From CAZAGD01 sp049699975 (GTDB taxonomy: Bacteria; Desulfobacterota; SM23-61), in the NCBI GenBank assembly GCA_049699975.1, contig JBNAWB010000036.1, forward strand, positions 1-21,707: a stretch of 21,707 nucleotides of DNA, read 5' to 3'. This document shows positions 1 to 7,230 of this stretch, piece after piece. The number at the start of each line of letters is the position of its first letter. The stretch's first letter is position 1. The notes below the pieces were generated by a model. That model saw only the letters and a program-made list of their open reading frames with translations, searched no databases and was not told the DNA's origin. The position numbers and the translations under genes are program-made.

Positions 1-55
1 ACTTATCGTTTTCGAGAAGTAAGCAATCCGCTGATTTTGTATAGAAGAGCCCCAA
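1..55. repeat. 55-bp direct repeat, copy 1
   Basis: Bases 1-55 are identical to 133-187, from acttatcg to gagccccaa, with a period of 132 bp. The window edge cuts the left side, so the repeat may be longer. Frame 1 is open through this copy to a TGA at 94-96 and frame 3 to a TAG at 42-44, so it could be the 3' end of an upstream gene. I recognise no protein. Confidence 0.9.
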
Positions 56-132
56 ATAATAATCTGAAAAAGGGGCAAAATTTAAAGATAAAATGAAAAG
101 TTATGGAAAAGGGGACGTTGATGAAAAATATA

Positions 133-187
133 ACTTATCGTTTTCGAGAAGTAAGCAATCCGCTGATTTTGTATAGAAGAGCCCCAA
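133..187. repeat. 55-bp direct repeat, copy 2
   Basis: This is a perfect second copy of bases 1-55. Similarity stops abruptly at base 188, so it is not a simple tandem duplication of the whole 132-bp unit. The copy lies in a possible 28-codon ORF (ATG at 121, TGA at 205-207) with an AAGGGGA stretch a few bases upstream of the ATG. A second short ORF in another frame (93-176) crosses it as well. Neither ORF is convincing as a gene. Confidence 0.9.
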
Positions 188-195
188 CTAAACTA

Positions 196-248
196 CCTTC
201 GCCTTGAAGGCGAAGGGTTTGAAATAACAGGTCGACTTGAAGTCGACC
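196..248. repeat. Two small palindromes with TTGAA centres
   Basis: Bases 196-216 form an almost perfect 21-bp palindrome (10-bp arms ccttcgcctt/aaggcgaagg around a central G). Bases 230-248 form a 19-bp one (ggtcgactt/aagtcgacc around a central G). Both share the central TTGAA, although their arms differ. They lie in non-coding sequence and look like REP-type or structured intergenic elements. Neither is followed by a T-run, so I do not call them terminators. Confidence 0.6.
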
Positions 249-271
249 TTAACCATTGTCGTCCCATGCCC

Positions 272-339
272 GTCATTCCTGCGCAAGCAGGAATCCAGTT
301 TTTTTCAACGTCCTGGATTCCCGTTTCCACGGGAATGAC
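272..339. repeat. dRS3-like inverted repeat pair (VIPAQAGIQ-type)
   Basis: Two small palindromes face each other. Bases 275-294 are attcct-N8-aggaat. Bases 317-336 are attccc-N8-gggaat, which fits exactly the ATTCCC-N8-GGGAAT pattern of Neisseria dRS3 elements. The outer arms (gtcatt...atccag at 272-298 and ctggat...aatgac at 313-339) are inverted copies of each other. Sequence of this type is scattered through many bacterial genomes and gives spurious VIPAQAGIQ peptides when translated, as here at 266-448. Confidence 0.75.
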
Positions 340-368
340 AATTCTGACTGTGTATTGTTCAGTTGCTC

Positions 369-424
369 ATGGTCGGCCTCATTCCAATCCTGAGGGATAT
401 GGTCATGAAGGATTAGCCGACCAT
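369..424. repeat. Nested inverted repeat
   Basis: A 9-bp outer stem (atggtcggc at 369-377 with gccgaccat at 416-424) encloses a 6-bp inner stem (aatcct at 386-391 with aggatt at 409-414). The sequence could fold as an interrupted hairpin in DNA or RNA. No T-run follows. Function is unknown. Confidence 0.5.
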
Positions 425-440
425 TTCGCAAATTTTCGCT

Positions 441-454
441 TCGCCTGAAGGCGA
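441..454. repeat. Third small palindrome related to 196-216
   Basis: Bases tcgcct/aggcga form a 6-bp stem around a GA centre. The context aaggcga(g/a)gggttt is shared with the element at 196-216, which suggests two members of one small repeat family in this spacer. Confidence 0.45.
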
Positions 455-502
455 GGGGTTTCCACCATCCCCGATGGGGCACTAAAAGTGAAGGTGGGCA
501 AG

Positions 503-542
503 GTCAAAATGCCTTTGACTTTTTCGGACGGGATGATAAAAT
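503..542 (+). promoter_or_regulatory. Promoter of the acyl-CoA dehydrogenase/abfD block, with operator-like palindrome
   Basis: A -35 box TTGACT (515-520) is separated by 16 bp from a -10 box TAAAAT (537-542), five of six matches to each sigma-70 consensus. The start codon at 607 lies about 60 bases past the -10 box. The -35 box overlaps a 17-bp palindrome (gtcaaa at 503-508, tttgac at 514-519) that could be an operator. No regulator gene is present nearby to test this against. Confidence 0.55.
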
Positions 543-606
543 ACCTTTGTTTTTATGAATAAACTTTTCTCAGCAAGTGCCCCAAATGGAAGAAAGGAGT
601 TAAGCG

Positions 607-1752
607 ATGGATTTTGAATTAACGGAAGAGCAAAGAATGATTCAAGAGATGGCCCATGATTTTGCGGAAAAAGAAATAAAACCTAAAGCTCCTGAATTAG
701 ATAAGACGGAGAGGCACCCGGCAGAAATAATCCAAAAGATGGCTGAGTTAAATTTAATGGGCATTGCCATCCCCGACACCTACGGAGGCGGCGGGGCAGA
801 TGTCGTCTCTTATGTTTTGGCTTTGGAAGAAATTTCTTGGGGATGTGCCAGTGTAGGAGTCATTATGTCCGTGAATAACTCCTTAGTTTGCGACCCCCTT
901 TATACTTTTGGAACGGAAGAGCAAAAGAAAAAATTTTTAACTCCTTTGGCATCCGGAAAGAAATTGGGATGTTTTGGTTTGACCGAACCTGAAGCCGGAT
1001 CAGACGCCGCGGCCCAAAAGACAACGGCTGTCCTGCAGGGTGATGTTTGGGTTATAAACGGCAAGAAAAATTTTATTACTAACGGCAATGTAGCAGATTA
1101 TTGCGTCCTCATGGCCATGACCGACCGCAGTAAAGGATATAAAGGGATTAGTTCTTTCATCGTGGACTGCAAAAGCCCTGGGTTCTCCGTGGGCGTAGTG
1201 GAGAAGAAGTTAGGTATTAAAGCCTCGGGTACCGCCGAATTGATTTTAGAGGACTGTCGCGTGCCTAAAGAAAATTTATTGGGCGAAGTAGGTCAAGGTT
1301 TTTATGTAGCCATGAACACTTTAGATGGGGGACGGATTGGCATTGCCGCCCAAGCCAACGGTATTGCTAAAGCGGCCTTGGAAGCAGCCATCGCTTATTC
1401 TAAGACACGCACGCAATTTGGCAACCCCATATCCAAATTCCAAGCCATTCAATGGATGATTGCCGATATGGCAACCGAGCTGGAAGCAGCGCGTCTTTTA
1501 ACTTTAAGGGCAGCTTTTCTAAAAGATCACCAACAACGTTATGAAAAAGAAGCAGCTATGGCCAAGCTTTTTGCTTCGGAAACGGCCAACCGCATTGCCA
1601 CCAAAGCTTTACAGATCCACGGCGGCTATGGATACATTCAAGAATATAACGTGGAGCGGCATTTCCGCGATGCCCGCATCACGGAAATTTACGAAGGAAC
1701 CTCCGAGATTATGAGGTTAGTCATAGCTAATAATATTCTCAAGGGGAAATAA
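607..1752 (+). CDS. Acyl-CoA dehydrogenase (short-chain, butyryl-CoA dehydrogenase type)
   Basis: This is a 381-residue FAD flavoenzyme that oxidises an acyl-CoA at C2-C3 to the trans-2-enoyl-CoA; the cytoplasmic electron acceptor is usually ETF. The N-terminal motif DFELTEEQRMIQ, the FAD/substrate motif LTEPEAGSD, the WVINGKKNFITNG strand and the C-terminal IYEGTSEIMRL are all present. The Glu of IYEGT (about residue 363) is the expected catalytic base of the short-chain group. The length is typical. An AGAAAGGAG ribosome site stands six bases before the ATG. The gene opens the block and is followed after 51 bp by abfD, which makes crotonyl-CoA, so butyryl-CoA/crotonyl-CoA is the likely pair. 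Chain-length specificity is inferred from family resemblance and context; no etfAB genes lie in the window. Confidence 0.93.
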   Translation: MDFELTEEQRMIQEMAHDFAEKEIKPKAPELDKTERHPAEIIQKMAELNLMGIAIPDTYGGGGADVVSYVLALEEISWGCASVGVIMSVNNSLVCDPLYTFGTEEQKKKFLTPLASGKKLGCFGLTEPEAGSDAAAQKTTAVLQGDVWVINGKKNFITNGNVADYCVLMAMTDRSKGYKGISSFIVDCKSPGFSVGVVEKKLGIKASGTAELILEDCRVPKENLLGEVGQGFYVAMNTLDGGRIGIAAQANGIAKAALEAAIAYSKTRTQFGNPISKFQAIQWMIADMATELEAARLLTLRAAFLKDHQQRYEKEAAMAKLFASETANRIATKALQIHGGYGYIQEYNVERHFRDARITEIYEGTSEIMRLVIANNILKGK

Positions 1753-1803
1753 TTAAGCAAAGAAAATGTGTAAATCAGGAAATAATGAAGAAAGAGGTAA
1801 ATT

Positions 1804-3249
1804 ATGATTAGAACGAAAGAGGATTATATGGCGAGTTTAAAAAAGCTGAACCATGTAGTATATTACAAAGGGCAGCGGGTGCCTGATATTACTGTTCATC
1901 CCGCTTTTATCCCCCATATTAATGCGGCGGCCAAGACTTACGAATTGGCCCTCCGGCCGGAATATGAGGATTTAATGACTGCCACTTCCCATCTCACGGG
2001 AAAGAAGATTAATCGCTTTACCCATATTCATCAAAGTCGAGAGGATTTAATTAAGAAAGTCCAGATGCTGCGCCTTATTTCTCACGAGACCGGCAGTTGT
2101 TATCAGCGTTGTGTGGGTTTTGACGCCATGAATGCTCTCTACAGCACTACTTACGAGATTGATGAGAAATACGGAACGCCTTATCATGAGCGCTTAAAAA
2201 AATTCATCATTTATATTCAAGAAAATAATTATATGGTAGTAGGCTCCATGACGGATCCCAAAGGTGACCGTTCCAAAAGCCCCAGCCAGCAGGCTGATCC
2301 GGATCTTTTCACGCACATAGTAAAGAAAACAGAAGAAGGAATTGTAATCCGCGGGGCCAAAGCGCATCAGACGGGAGCTGTAAATTCCCACGAGATGCTC
2401 ATCATGCCTACGCAGGCCTTGCGGCCAGAAGATAGAGATTACGCGGTCTCTTGTGCGGTACCGGTAAATGCTCCTGGAGTAACTATGATCTTTGGCCGCC
2501 AAACAAATGAGGAGCGTAAATTCGAAGGCGGAATGGATATTGGCAACCCAGAATTTGGCCTCGTTGGCGGAGAGGCTTTAATAATTTTAGATGATGTCTT
2601 CGTTCCTTGGGAAAGAGTTTTCATGTGTGGAGAATATGATTTCGCCGGCATTTTGGTAGAGAGGTTTGCCTCCCTCCATCGGCAAAATTATGGGGGCTGC
2701 AAAGGAGGTTTAGCCGATGTTTTAGTCGGCGCCAGTGCTTTAGCCGCTGATTACATGGGGACTGGCCAAGCTTCTCATGTGCGCGACAAATTAGCCGAGA
2801 TGACCCATCTGGCGGAAACTATTTATGCGGGCAGTGTCGCTTGCTCGGCCTTGGGACACAGGATGAAGGCGGGGAATTGGGAACCGGATACTTTGTTAGC
2901 CAATACCACTAAATATAATGTGACCAAGAACGTCTATGAAGTGGCCAGGCTGGCCCATGATTTGGCCGGCGGGATTATTGCTACAATGCCTTTTGAAGAT
3001 GATCTAAAAAACCCGGAAGTGGGCAAGTATGTAGAAAAATATTTAAAGGGTGTGCCTAATATATCTACGGCGGACCGTCTCCGTCTTCTCCGACTTATAG
3101 AAAATATGACTGGGGGCACCGCCTTAGCTGAATCTATGCATGGAGCTGGCTCACCGCAAGCGCAGAAAGTAATGTACATGCGCTCAGGGAACATAGAACA
3201 AAAGAAAAAAATGGCTAAGAAACTGGCCAAAATTTCCGAAAAAGGATGA
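1804..3249 (+). CDS. abfD: 4-hydroxybutyryl-CoA dehydratase / vinylacetyl-CoA isomerase
   Basis: This 481-residue protein belongs to the FAD and [4Fe-4S] family that dehydrates 4-hydroxybutyryl-CoA to crotonyl-CoA by a ketyl-radical mechanism. It shows all four cluster ligands known from the Clostridium aminobutyricum enzyme at the same numbers: C99 and C103 (GSCYQRCVG), H292 and C299 (LHRQNYGGCKGG). The active-site residues T190 (AHQTG), E257 (GGEALI) and Y296 also match. This separates it from the related HpaB flavin hydroxylases, which lack the cluster. The exact numbering supports the ATG at 1804 rather than the later Met at codon 9. An AAGAGGT ribosome site precedes it. The gene lies between acyl-CoA dehydrogenase and thiolase genes, which fits 4-hydroxybutyrate/4-aminobutyrate fermentation or a 4-hydroxybutyrate carbon cycle. 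The enzyme is oxygen-sensitive, so anaerobic life is implied. Confidence 0.93.
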   Translation: MIRTKEDYMASLKKLNHVVYYKGQRVPDITVHPAFIPHINAAAKTYELALRPEYEDLMTATSHLTGKKINRFTHIHQSREDLIKKVQMLRLISHETGSCYQRCVGFDAMNALYSTTYEIDEKYGTPYHERLKKFIIYIQENNYMVVGSMTDPKGDRSKSPSQQADPDLFTHIVKKTEEGIVIRGAKAHQTGAVNSHEMLIMPTQALRPEDRDYAVSCAVPVNAPGVTMIFGRQTNEERKFEGGMDIGNPEFGLVGGEALIILDDVFVPWERVFMCGEYDFAGILVERFASLHRQNYGGCKGGLADVLVGASALAADYMGTGQASHVRDKLAEMTHLAETIYAGSVACSALGHRMKAGNWEPDTLLANTTKYNVTKNVYEVARLAHDLAGGIIATMPFEDDLKNPEVGKYVEKYLKGVPNISTADRLRLLRLIENMTGGTALAESMHGAGSPQAQKVMYMRSGNIEQKKKMAKKLAKISEKG

Positions 3250-3445
3250 GGATGTTTAAACCCCCAGCCCAAAACAGCAGATTGTTCTCTTCGTTAGTAA
3301 AGAAGCAAATCAGGAGTTAGCTTCCGCTCAGGCAAGCAAGGGTAGCTTTTTCCCTTTCCGGGAAAAGAGGAGATAGACTATTTATTAAAAAGTGGTATTT
3401 ATATAGGCGGCCGTAATTCTTAAATTAAAAGGGAGGATGAAGAAA
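3250..3445 (+). other. Spacer with a weak hairpin
   Basis: This 196-bp gap lies between abfD and the thiolase. It holds a 7-bp hairpin (ttttccc at 3348-3354, gggaaaa at 3360-3366) without a following T-run, so it is not a convincing terminator. I see no promoter I would defend. The stretch from 3431 is the thiolase ribosome site. Confidence 0.4.
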
Positions 3446-4627
3446 ATGCGCGAAGTAGTTATAGCAGCGGCAGCGCGCACTCCCGTGGGTACTTTCGGGG
3501 GCGCCTTGCGCGATATACCTGCCGTTGAATTGGGAAAAATAGCTGTAGCCGAAGCTCTAAAAAGAGCGGGGCTTAAACCAGAACAAGTAGAGGAAGTAAT
3601 TTTGGGCAATGTGCTTATGGCTGGTCAAGGGCAGAATCCGGCGCGGCAAGTCCTTATGCACGCGGGCATTCCGCAAGAGGTTCCAGCCACGACCATAAAT
3701 AAGGTCTGTGCTTCGGGATTAAAGTCCGTCATCATGGCGGCCCAAGCGATTAAAGCTGGAGACGCGGACATAATTGTGGCGGGAGGAATTGAGTCTATGA
3801 GTCAAGCGCCTTTTTACGTGCCCGGAGCGCGCTGGGGTTACCGCATGAATGATGGCGTTTTGGTTGATGGCATGATCTATGATGGATTATTAGATATCTT
3901 CAACCGTTATCATATGGGGGTGACGGCCGAGAACGTGGCGGCGCGATTTAATGTCTCGCGGCAGGAGCAAGATGCTTTTGCTTTAGCCAGTCAGCAAAAA
4001 GCGGCCCAGGCTATAAAAGAAGGACGGTTCCGGGAAGAGATTGTTCCAGTGCAAGTGCCCCAGAAAAAAGGACCCCCCATAATTTTTGATACCGATGAAC
4101 ATCCGCGGCCTAACACCACCTTGGAGGCCTTGGCAGCCTTGAAGCCAGTTTTTAAGAAAGATGGCACCGTGACCGCGGGAAATGCTTCGGGGATCAACGA
4201 TGGCGGAGCAGCTTTGGTAGTTATGTCTATGGAAAAAGGCAATTCTTTGGGCCTAAATCCTTTGGTGCGGATCGTAGCCTATGCCACGGCCGGAGTTGCT
4301 CCGGAGATAATGGGCACCGGCCCAATTCCAGCAAGTCAGAAAGCTCTGGCTAAAGCAGGCCTTAGGGTAAAAGATTTAGATTTGATAGAGGCGAATGAAG
4401 CTTTTGCCGCCCAGGCTGTTTATGTAAATAGAGTGATGGGTTGGGATCTGGAGAAGGTAAATGTCAACGGAGGAGCGATTGCCTTGGGCCATCCCATTGG
4501 GGCTAGCGGGGCCAGAATTTTAATTACTTTAATTTATGAGATGAGAAGAAGAAAGGTGAGGTTCGGGTTAGCCACTCTCTGCGTAGGCGGAGGTATGGGC
4601 GCGGCCATGATCGTCGAGCGCATCTAA
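3446..4627 (+). CDS. Acetyl-CoA C-acetyltransferase (thiolase)
   Basis: This thiolase condenses two acetyl-CoA or cleaves acetoacetyl-CoA (or a longer 3-ketoacyl-CoA) in the cytoplasm. The N-terminal catalytic Cys lies in NKVCASGLKS (residue 88 from the chosen start), the His in GHPIGASGARI and the second Cys in LCVGGGMGAAM. GNVLMAGQGQNPARQ is typical of the AtoB/PhaA group. An ATG also exists at 3437, but it touches the GGGAGG ribosome site (3431-3436). The ATG at 3446 has a normal 9-base spacing and gives the usual start MREVVIAAAARTPVG and 393 residues. It would complete conversion of C4-CoA to acetyl-CoA with its neighbours. It differs from the second thiolase at 17166, which belongs to another branch. 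Confidence 0.93.
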   Translation: MREVVIAAAARTPVGTFGGALRDIPAVELGKIAVAEALKRAGLKPEQVEEVILGNVLMAGQGQNPARQVLMHAGIPQEVPATTINKVCASGLKSVIMAAQAIKAGDADIIVAGGIESMSQAPFYVPGARWGYRMNDGVLVDGMIYDGLLDIFNRYHMGVTAENVAARFNVSRQEQDAFALASQQKAAQAIKEGRFREEIVPVQVPQKKGPPIIFDTDEHPRPNTTLEALAALKPVFKKDGTVTAGNASGINDGGAALVVMSMEKGNSLGLNPLVRIVAYATAGVAPEIMGTGPIPASQKALAKAGLRVKDLDLIEANEAFAAQAVYVNRVMGWDLEKVNVNGGAIALGHPIGASGARILITLIYEMRRRKVRFGLATLCVGGGMGAAMIVERI

Positions 4628-4635
4628 AGTTGGTT

Positions 4636-5376
4636 ATGCGCCAGATTAAGTTGATTATAGAATATGATGGTACAAATTACCATGGCTGGCAGATGCAACC
4701 GCATGTGCCCACTATTCAAGAAGAGATTTCTAAAAAAATTTCCCAGATGACTGGCGAACAAGTGACGCTCCTGGGCGCAGGACGAACAGATGCCGGCGTG
4801 CATGCTTGGGGACAGGTGGCGTGTTTTAAAACAAATTCCCAGATCCCCTTAGAAGGTTTTTACCGGGGGCTCAATAGTCTTTTGCCCCCGGATATTGTGA
4901 TTAAAGCAGTGGAAGAAGTTGCCGAAAATTTTCATCCTCAGTTTAGCTCCCGCAGTAAAATCTACCAATACGTCATTCTCAACCAAAAATTTCCTTCCGC
5001 TATCCATCGGCATTTCTCTTGGCACATACCTTTTCCTTTGGATGTGCCCACTATGCAGAAAGCGGCCGATTGTTTAATAGGCCGAAAAGATTTTTCTGCT
5101 TTTCAAGCGGCCGATGACGAACCTTCCCACCCGGTGCGGGAGATTTTGCGGGCGCAATGGTCAGTACGCGCAGAAGTTTTTTTGGATTTTTTTATCGAGG
5201 CTGATGGTTTTTTGAAACATATGGTCAGGAATATTGTGGGCACGTTGGTGGATGTAGGCAGGGGAAAGATATCCGTTGCGGATTTCCAAAAGATTATAGA
5301 GGCCAAAGATCGACGCCGGGCAGGCATGACTGCGCCTCCGCAAGGACTTTTTTTAGTAGCCATTAAATATGATTAA
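4636..5376 (+). CDS. truA: tRNA pseudouridine(38-40) synthase TruA
   Basis: TruA makes pseudouridine at positions 38-40 in the anticodon arm of tRNA. The catalytic Asp lies in GAGRTDAGVHAWGQ (D52 from this start). The N-terminal IEYDGTNYHGWQ and the C-terminal FLKHMVRNIVGTLVDVGRG are diagnostic, and 246 residues is normal. The ATG at 4636 gives the usual MRQIKLIIEYDG. A TTG at 4630 is an alternative adding two residues. The ribosome site is poor and only eight bases separate the gene from the thiolase stop, so translation is probably coupled. A housekeeping RNA-modification gene inside a catabolic run may mean shared transcription without shared function. Confidence 0.95.
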   Translation: MRQIKLIIEYDGTNYHGWQMQPHVPTIQEEISKKISQMTGEQVTLLGAGRTDAGVHAWGQVACFKTNSQIPLEGFYRGLNSLLPPDIVIKAVEEVAENFHPQFSSRSKIYQYVILNQKFPSAIHRHFSWHIPFPLDVPTMQKAADCLIGRKDFSAFQAADDEPSHPVREILRAQWSVRAEVFLDFFIEADGFLKHMVRNIVGTLVDVGRGKISVADFQKIIEAKDRRRAGMTAPPQGLFLVAIKYD

Positions 5377-5418
5377 GTTGCCAGATAAAAAATAATCTTT
5401 AGGGAGGGTTGGGTAAGC

Positions 5419-6939
5419 ATGAAAAATAATTTTAAAAAAGTAGGGAGAATTTGCTTAACAATTGGGATAATTTTTATTCTATTCTCTTGCTGGTCAGTAG
5501 CCTGGGCGGAGAAACCAACTCCGGGTGGCACTCTGCGCATAGCTCTTTCTGCTGAACCACCAGGATTAGATCCAACTACTAATCCTTCGGCCACTATTAA
5601 GCGGGTCGTGCATTATAATATTTTGGAAGGATTAGTTAAGATAGACCGGCAAGGCCGAATCGTGCCCGCCCTGGCCAAGAGTTATCAAATTTCCAAGGAT
5701 GGCAAAGAATTTGTATTTCATCTGCACCCGCAGATCAAATTTCATGATGGCCAAGCCTGCACAGCCGAGGATGTTAAGTTTAGTTTCGAAAGGCTTTTGG
5801 ACCCGCGCACAGCCGCTGTCCAGCGCAAGCTTTATGAAGGAATCGCGGCCCTCGAAGTATTAGATTCGTTAACCATAAAAATTAAGCTGAAAAAGTTTGA
5901 CGCTAATTTTCTCTTCAATTTGGCCCGCGGGGACGCCATCATCACCCATCGCCAGGCTAGCGAGCATTTGAAAAGTAATCCAGTGGGAACCGGACCTTTT
6001 AAATTTATGAGCTGGAAAAGGGGAGAGAGTGTGACCATGGTGAAAAATAGTGACTATTATCTGCCCGGGCTCCCATATTTGGACAAAGTGATCTTTAAGT
6101 TCATTCCGGATCCGAGTGCCCAATTGGCGGCGTTGCGAGCTGGGGACATTGAGGTTATTGCTTATGATTTAGCTCCGGAAAATGTTCCTACTTTAGAGAA
6201 GGACCCGCGCTTTAAAGTCCTTAAAGGAAGCACGACAACTGATGTGCTTATGGCCATGAACCATTCCCGCAAACCATTCCATGACCAAAAAGTTAGGCAA
6301 GCTCTTACTTTGGCGATTGATAGGCAGGCAGTCATAAAAGGTGCCGTAGCTGGGTATGGGATTCCCATAGGTAGCCATATGGATCCGACTAATCCCTATT
6401 ATGTAGATCTCTCGGGTCTATATCCGTATGACCCTGAAAAAGCCAAACGCCTACTGACGGAAACCGGTTACCCCCATGGTTTTGAAGCCGTCCTGCGGCT
6501 TCCAGAGCCTTATGCCTATGCGCGCCGCGCGGGGGAAATAATCGCTGACCAGTTGGCCCGGGTCGGCATCAAAGTCAAAATAGAAGTTATCCAATGGGGA
6601 CAGTGGATTGATCGCGTTTTCAAAAATGCTGACTATGATTTGACCGTAATAGGTCATGCCGAACCCTTCGACATAGATATTTATGCCCGCCCGGAATACT
6701 ATTTCCGTTATAACAATCCGCAATTTCAGCAGCTTATTCGCCAGGCGGAGAGCGAAATGAATGAAAAAAATCGCCGCAAAATTTACGCTGCGGCCCAGCG
6801 CATGTTGGCCGATGATTTTGTGTGTGTCTATCTTTTTGTTTATCCAGCCCTGCCCGCCATGAAGAAAGAAGTAATGAACTGGTGGAAAGATTATCCCACC
6901 ATTGCTGCTGATGCTACAGAGGTTTATATCCAAAGATAG
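5419..6939 (+). CDS. Peptide-type ABC transporter substrate-binding protein (SBP family 5)
   Basis: This 506-residue protein is of the DppA/OppA/NikA class, which binds peptides or other solutes outside the membrane and delivers them to DppBC-type permeases. The first 30 residues are a signal peptide: a basic start (MKNNFKK), a hydrophobic core, then SVAWA before EKPTPGG, which fits signal peptidase I. A Cys in LFSCW is a possible but atypical lipobox. The start of the mature protein (GGTLRIALSAEPPGLDP) and the LLTETGYPHGF segment are characteristic of the family. An AGGGAGGG ribosome site lies 10 bases before the ATG. Both permease genes follow after a 291-bp gap. The ligand cannot be read from sequence; with acyl-CoA enzymes around it, an organic acid or peptide is equally plausible. 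Confidence 0.92.
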   Translation: MKNNFKKVGRICLTIGIIFILFSCWSVAWAEKPTPGGTLRIALSAEPPGLDPTTNPSATIKRVVHYNILEGLVKIDRQGRIVPALAKSYQISKDGKEFVFHLHPQIKFHDGQACTAEDVKFSFERLLDPRTAAVQRKLYEGIAALEVLDSLTIKIKLKKFDANFLFNLARGDAIITHRQASEHLKSNPVGTGPFKFMSWKRGESVTMVKNSDYYLPGLPYLDKVIFKFIPDPSAQLAALRAGDIEVIAYDLAPENVPTLEKDPRFKVLKGSTTTDVLMAMNHSRKPFHDQKVRQALTLAIDRQAVIKGAVAGYGIPIGSHMDPTNPYYVDLSGLYPYDPEKAKRLLTETGYPHGFEAVLRLPEPYAYARRAGEIIADQLARVGIKVKIEVIQWGQWIDRVFKNADYDLTVIGHAEPFDIDIYARPEYYFRYNNPQFQQLIRQAESEMNEKNRRKIYAAAQRMLADDFVCVYLFVYPALPAMKKEVMNWWKDYPTIAADATEVYIQR

Positions 6940-7230
6940 ATTCTCAACTGCTCCTTTCTGAAGAGGGGTTAGGGGAGATTTTGGCGGGATCAAGAGGCAG
7001 TGGTCCTTTCATTTTCCGAGGCGAGATTAAGATTTTATTACGCACAACACGGCATAGCCACAACTAAAAAATTAATCCCCTTCCCCCTTATTCATGCCTG
7101 CCTCTAACCTCCTTTGCGACTAAAATTTAAACAAAAAGTGAAAGTGGGCGAGAAACCTCACCTCCTCTTTTGCGGTTTTTACCAAAATAAGTTATCATTA
7201 TTATTGAATTCAAAGTATTTTAATTACTAT
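6940..7230 (+). other. Spacer inside the transporter operon
   Basis: This 291-bp spacer between the binding-protein gene and the first permease gene is unusually long for a Dpp-type operon. Its first part holds the SPLTPLQKG-type repeat. The rest is pyrimidine-rich (for example 7076-7115) with no clear gene. Frame-consistent coding from a TTG at 7114 into the permease exists, but the residues before 7231 do not resemble a DppB N-terminus. Confidence 0.5.
6950..6983 (-). repeat. SPLTPLQKG-type interspersed repeat
   Basis: Read on the minus strand, this segment translates to KSPLTPLQKGA. It has the form aaatctcccctaacccctct, a sequence class scattered in intergenic regions of several bacterial phyla and often misannotated as short proteins. 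It begins about 10 bases after the stop of the binding-protein gene. Only one copy is in the window, so repetition here rests on general knowledge. Confidence 0.5.

Noticed and set aside
1..187. CRISPR array from the 55-bp repeats
   Set aside because: Only two copies, repeat too long, spacing of 77 bases, no further units and no cas gene in the window.
266..448. 60-residue ORF starting MPVIPAQAGIQ
   Set aside because: It is a translation of the dRS3-like repeat and has no ribosome site; such peptides are common false genes.
5419..5510. Lipoprotein signal (LFSC) in the binding protein
   Set aside because: Phe before Ser-Cys is atypical for a lipobox and a good AWA signal peptidase I site follows; left open rather than claimed.
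6451..6993. 180-residue minus-strand ORF
   Set aside because: It runs antisense through the binding-protein gene and begins in the SPLTPLQKG-type repeat; no protein family is recognisable.
481..7152. Similarity between aaaagtgaaggtgggc near 483-498 and aaaagtgaaagtgggc near 7132-7148
   Set aside because: A match of about 15 of 16 bases, but short and with unrelated flanks; too little to call a repeat family.
7114..7230. N-terminal extension of the DppB-type permease from a TTG start
   Set aside because: The 39 added residues do not resemble the family, and the helix-starting Met at 7231 is the normal N-terminus.
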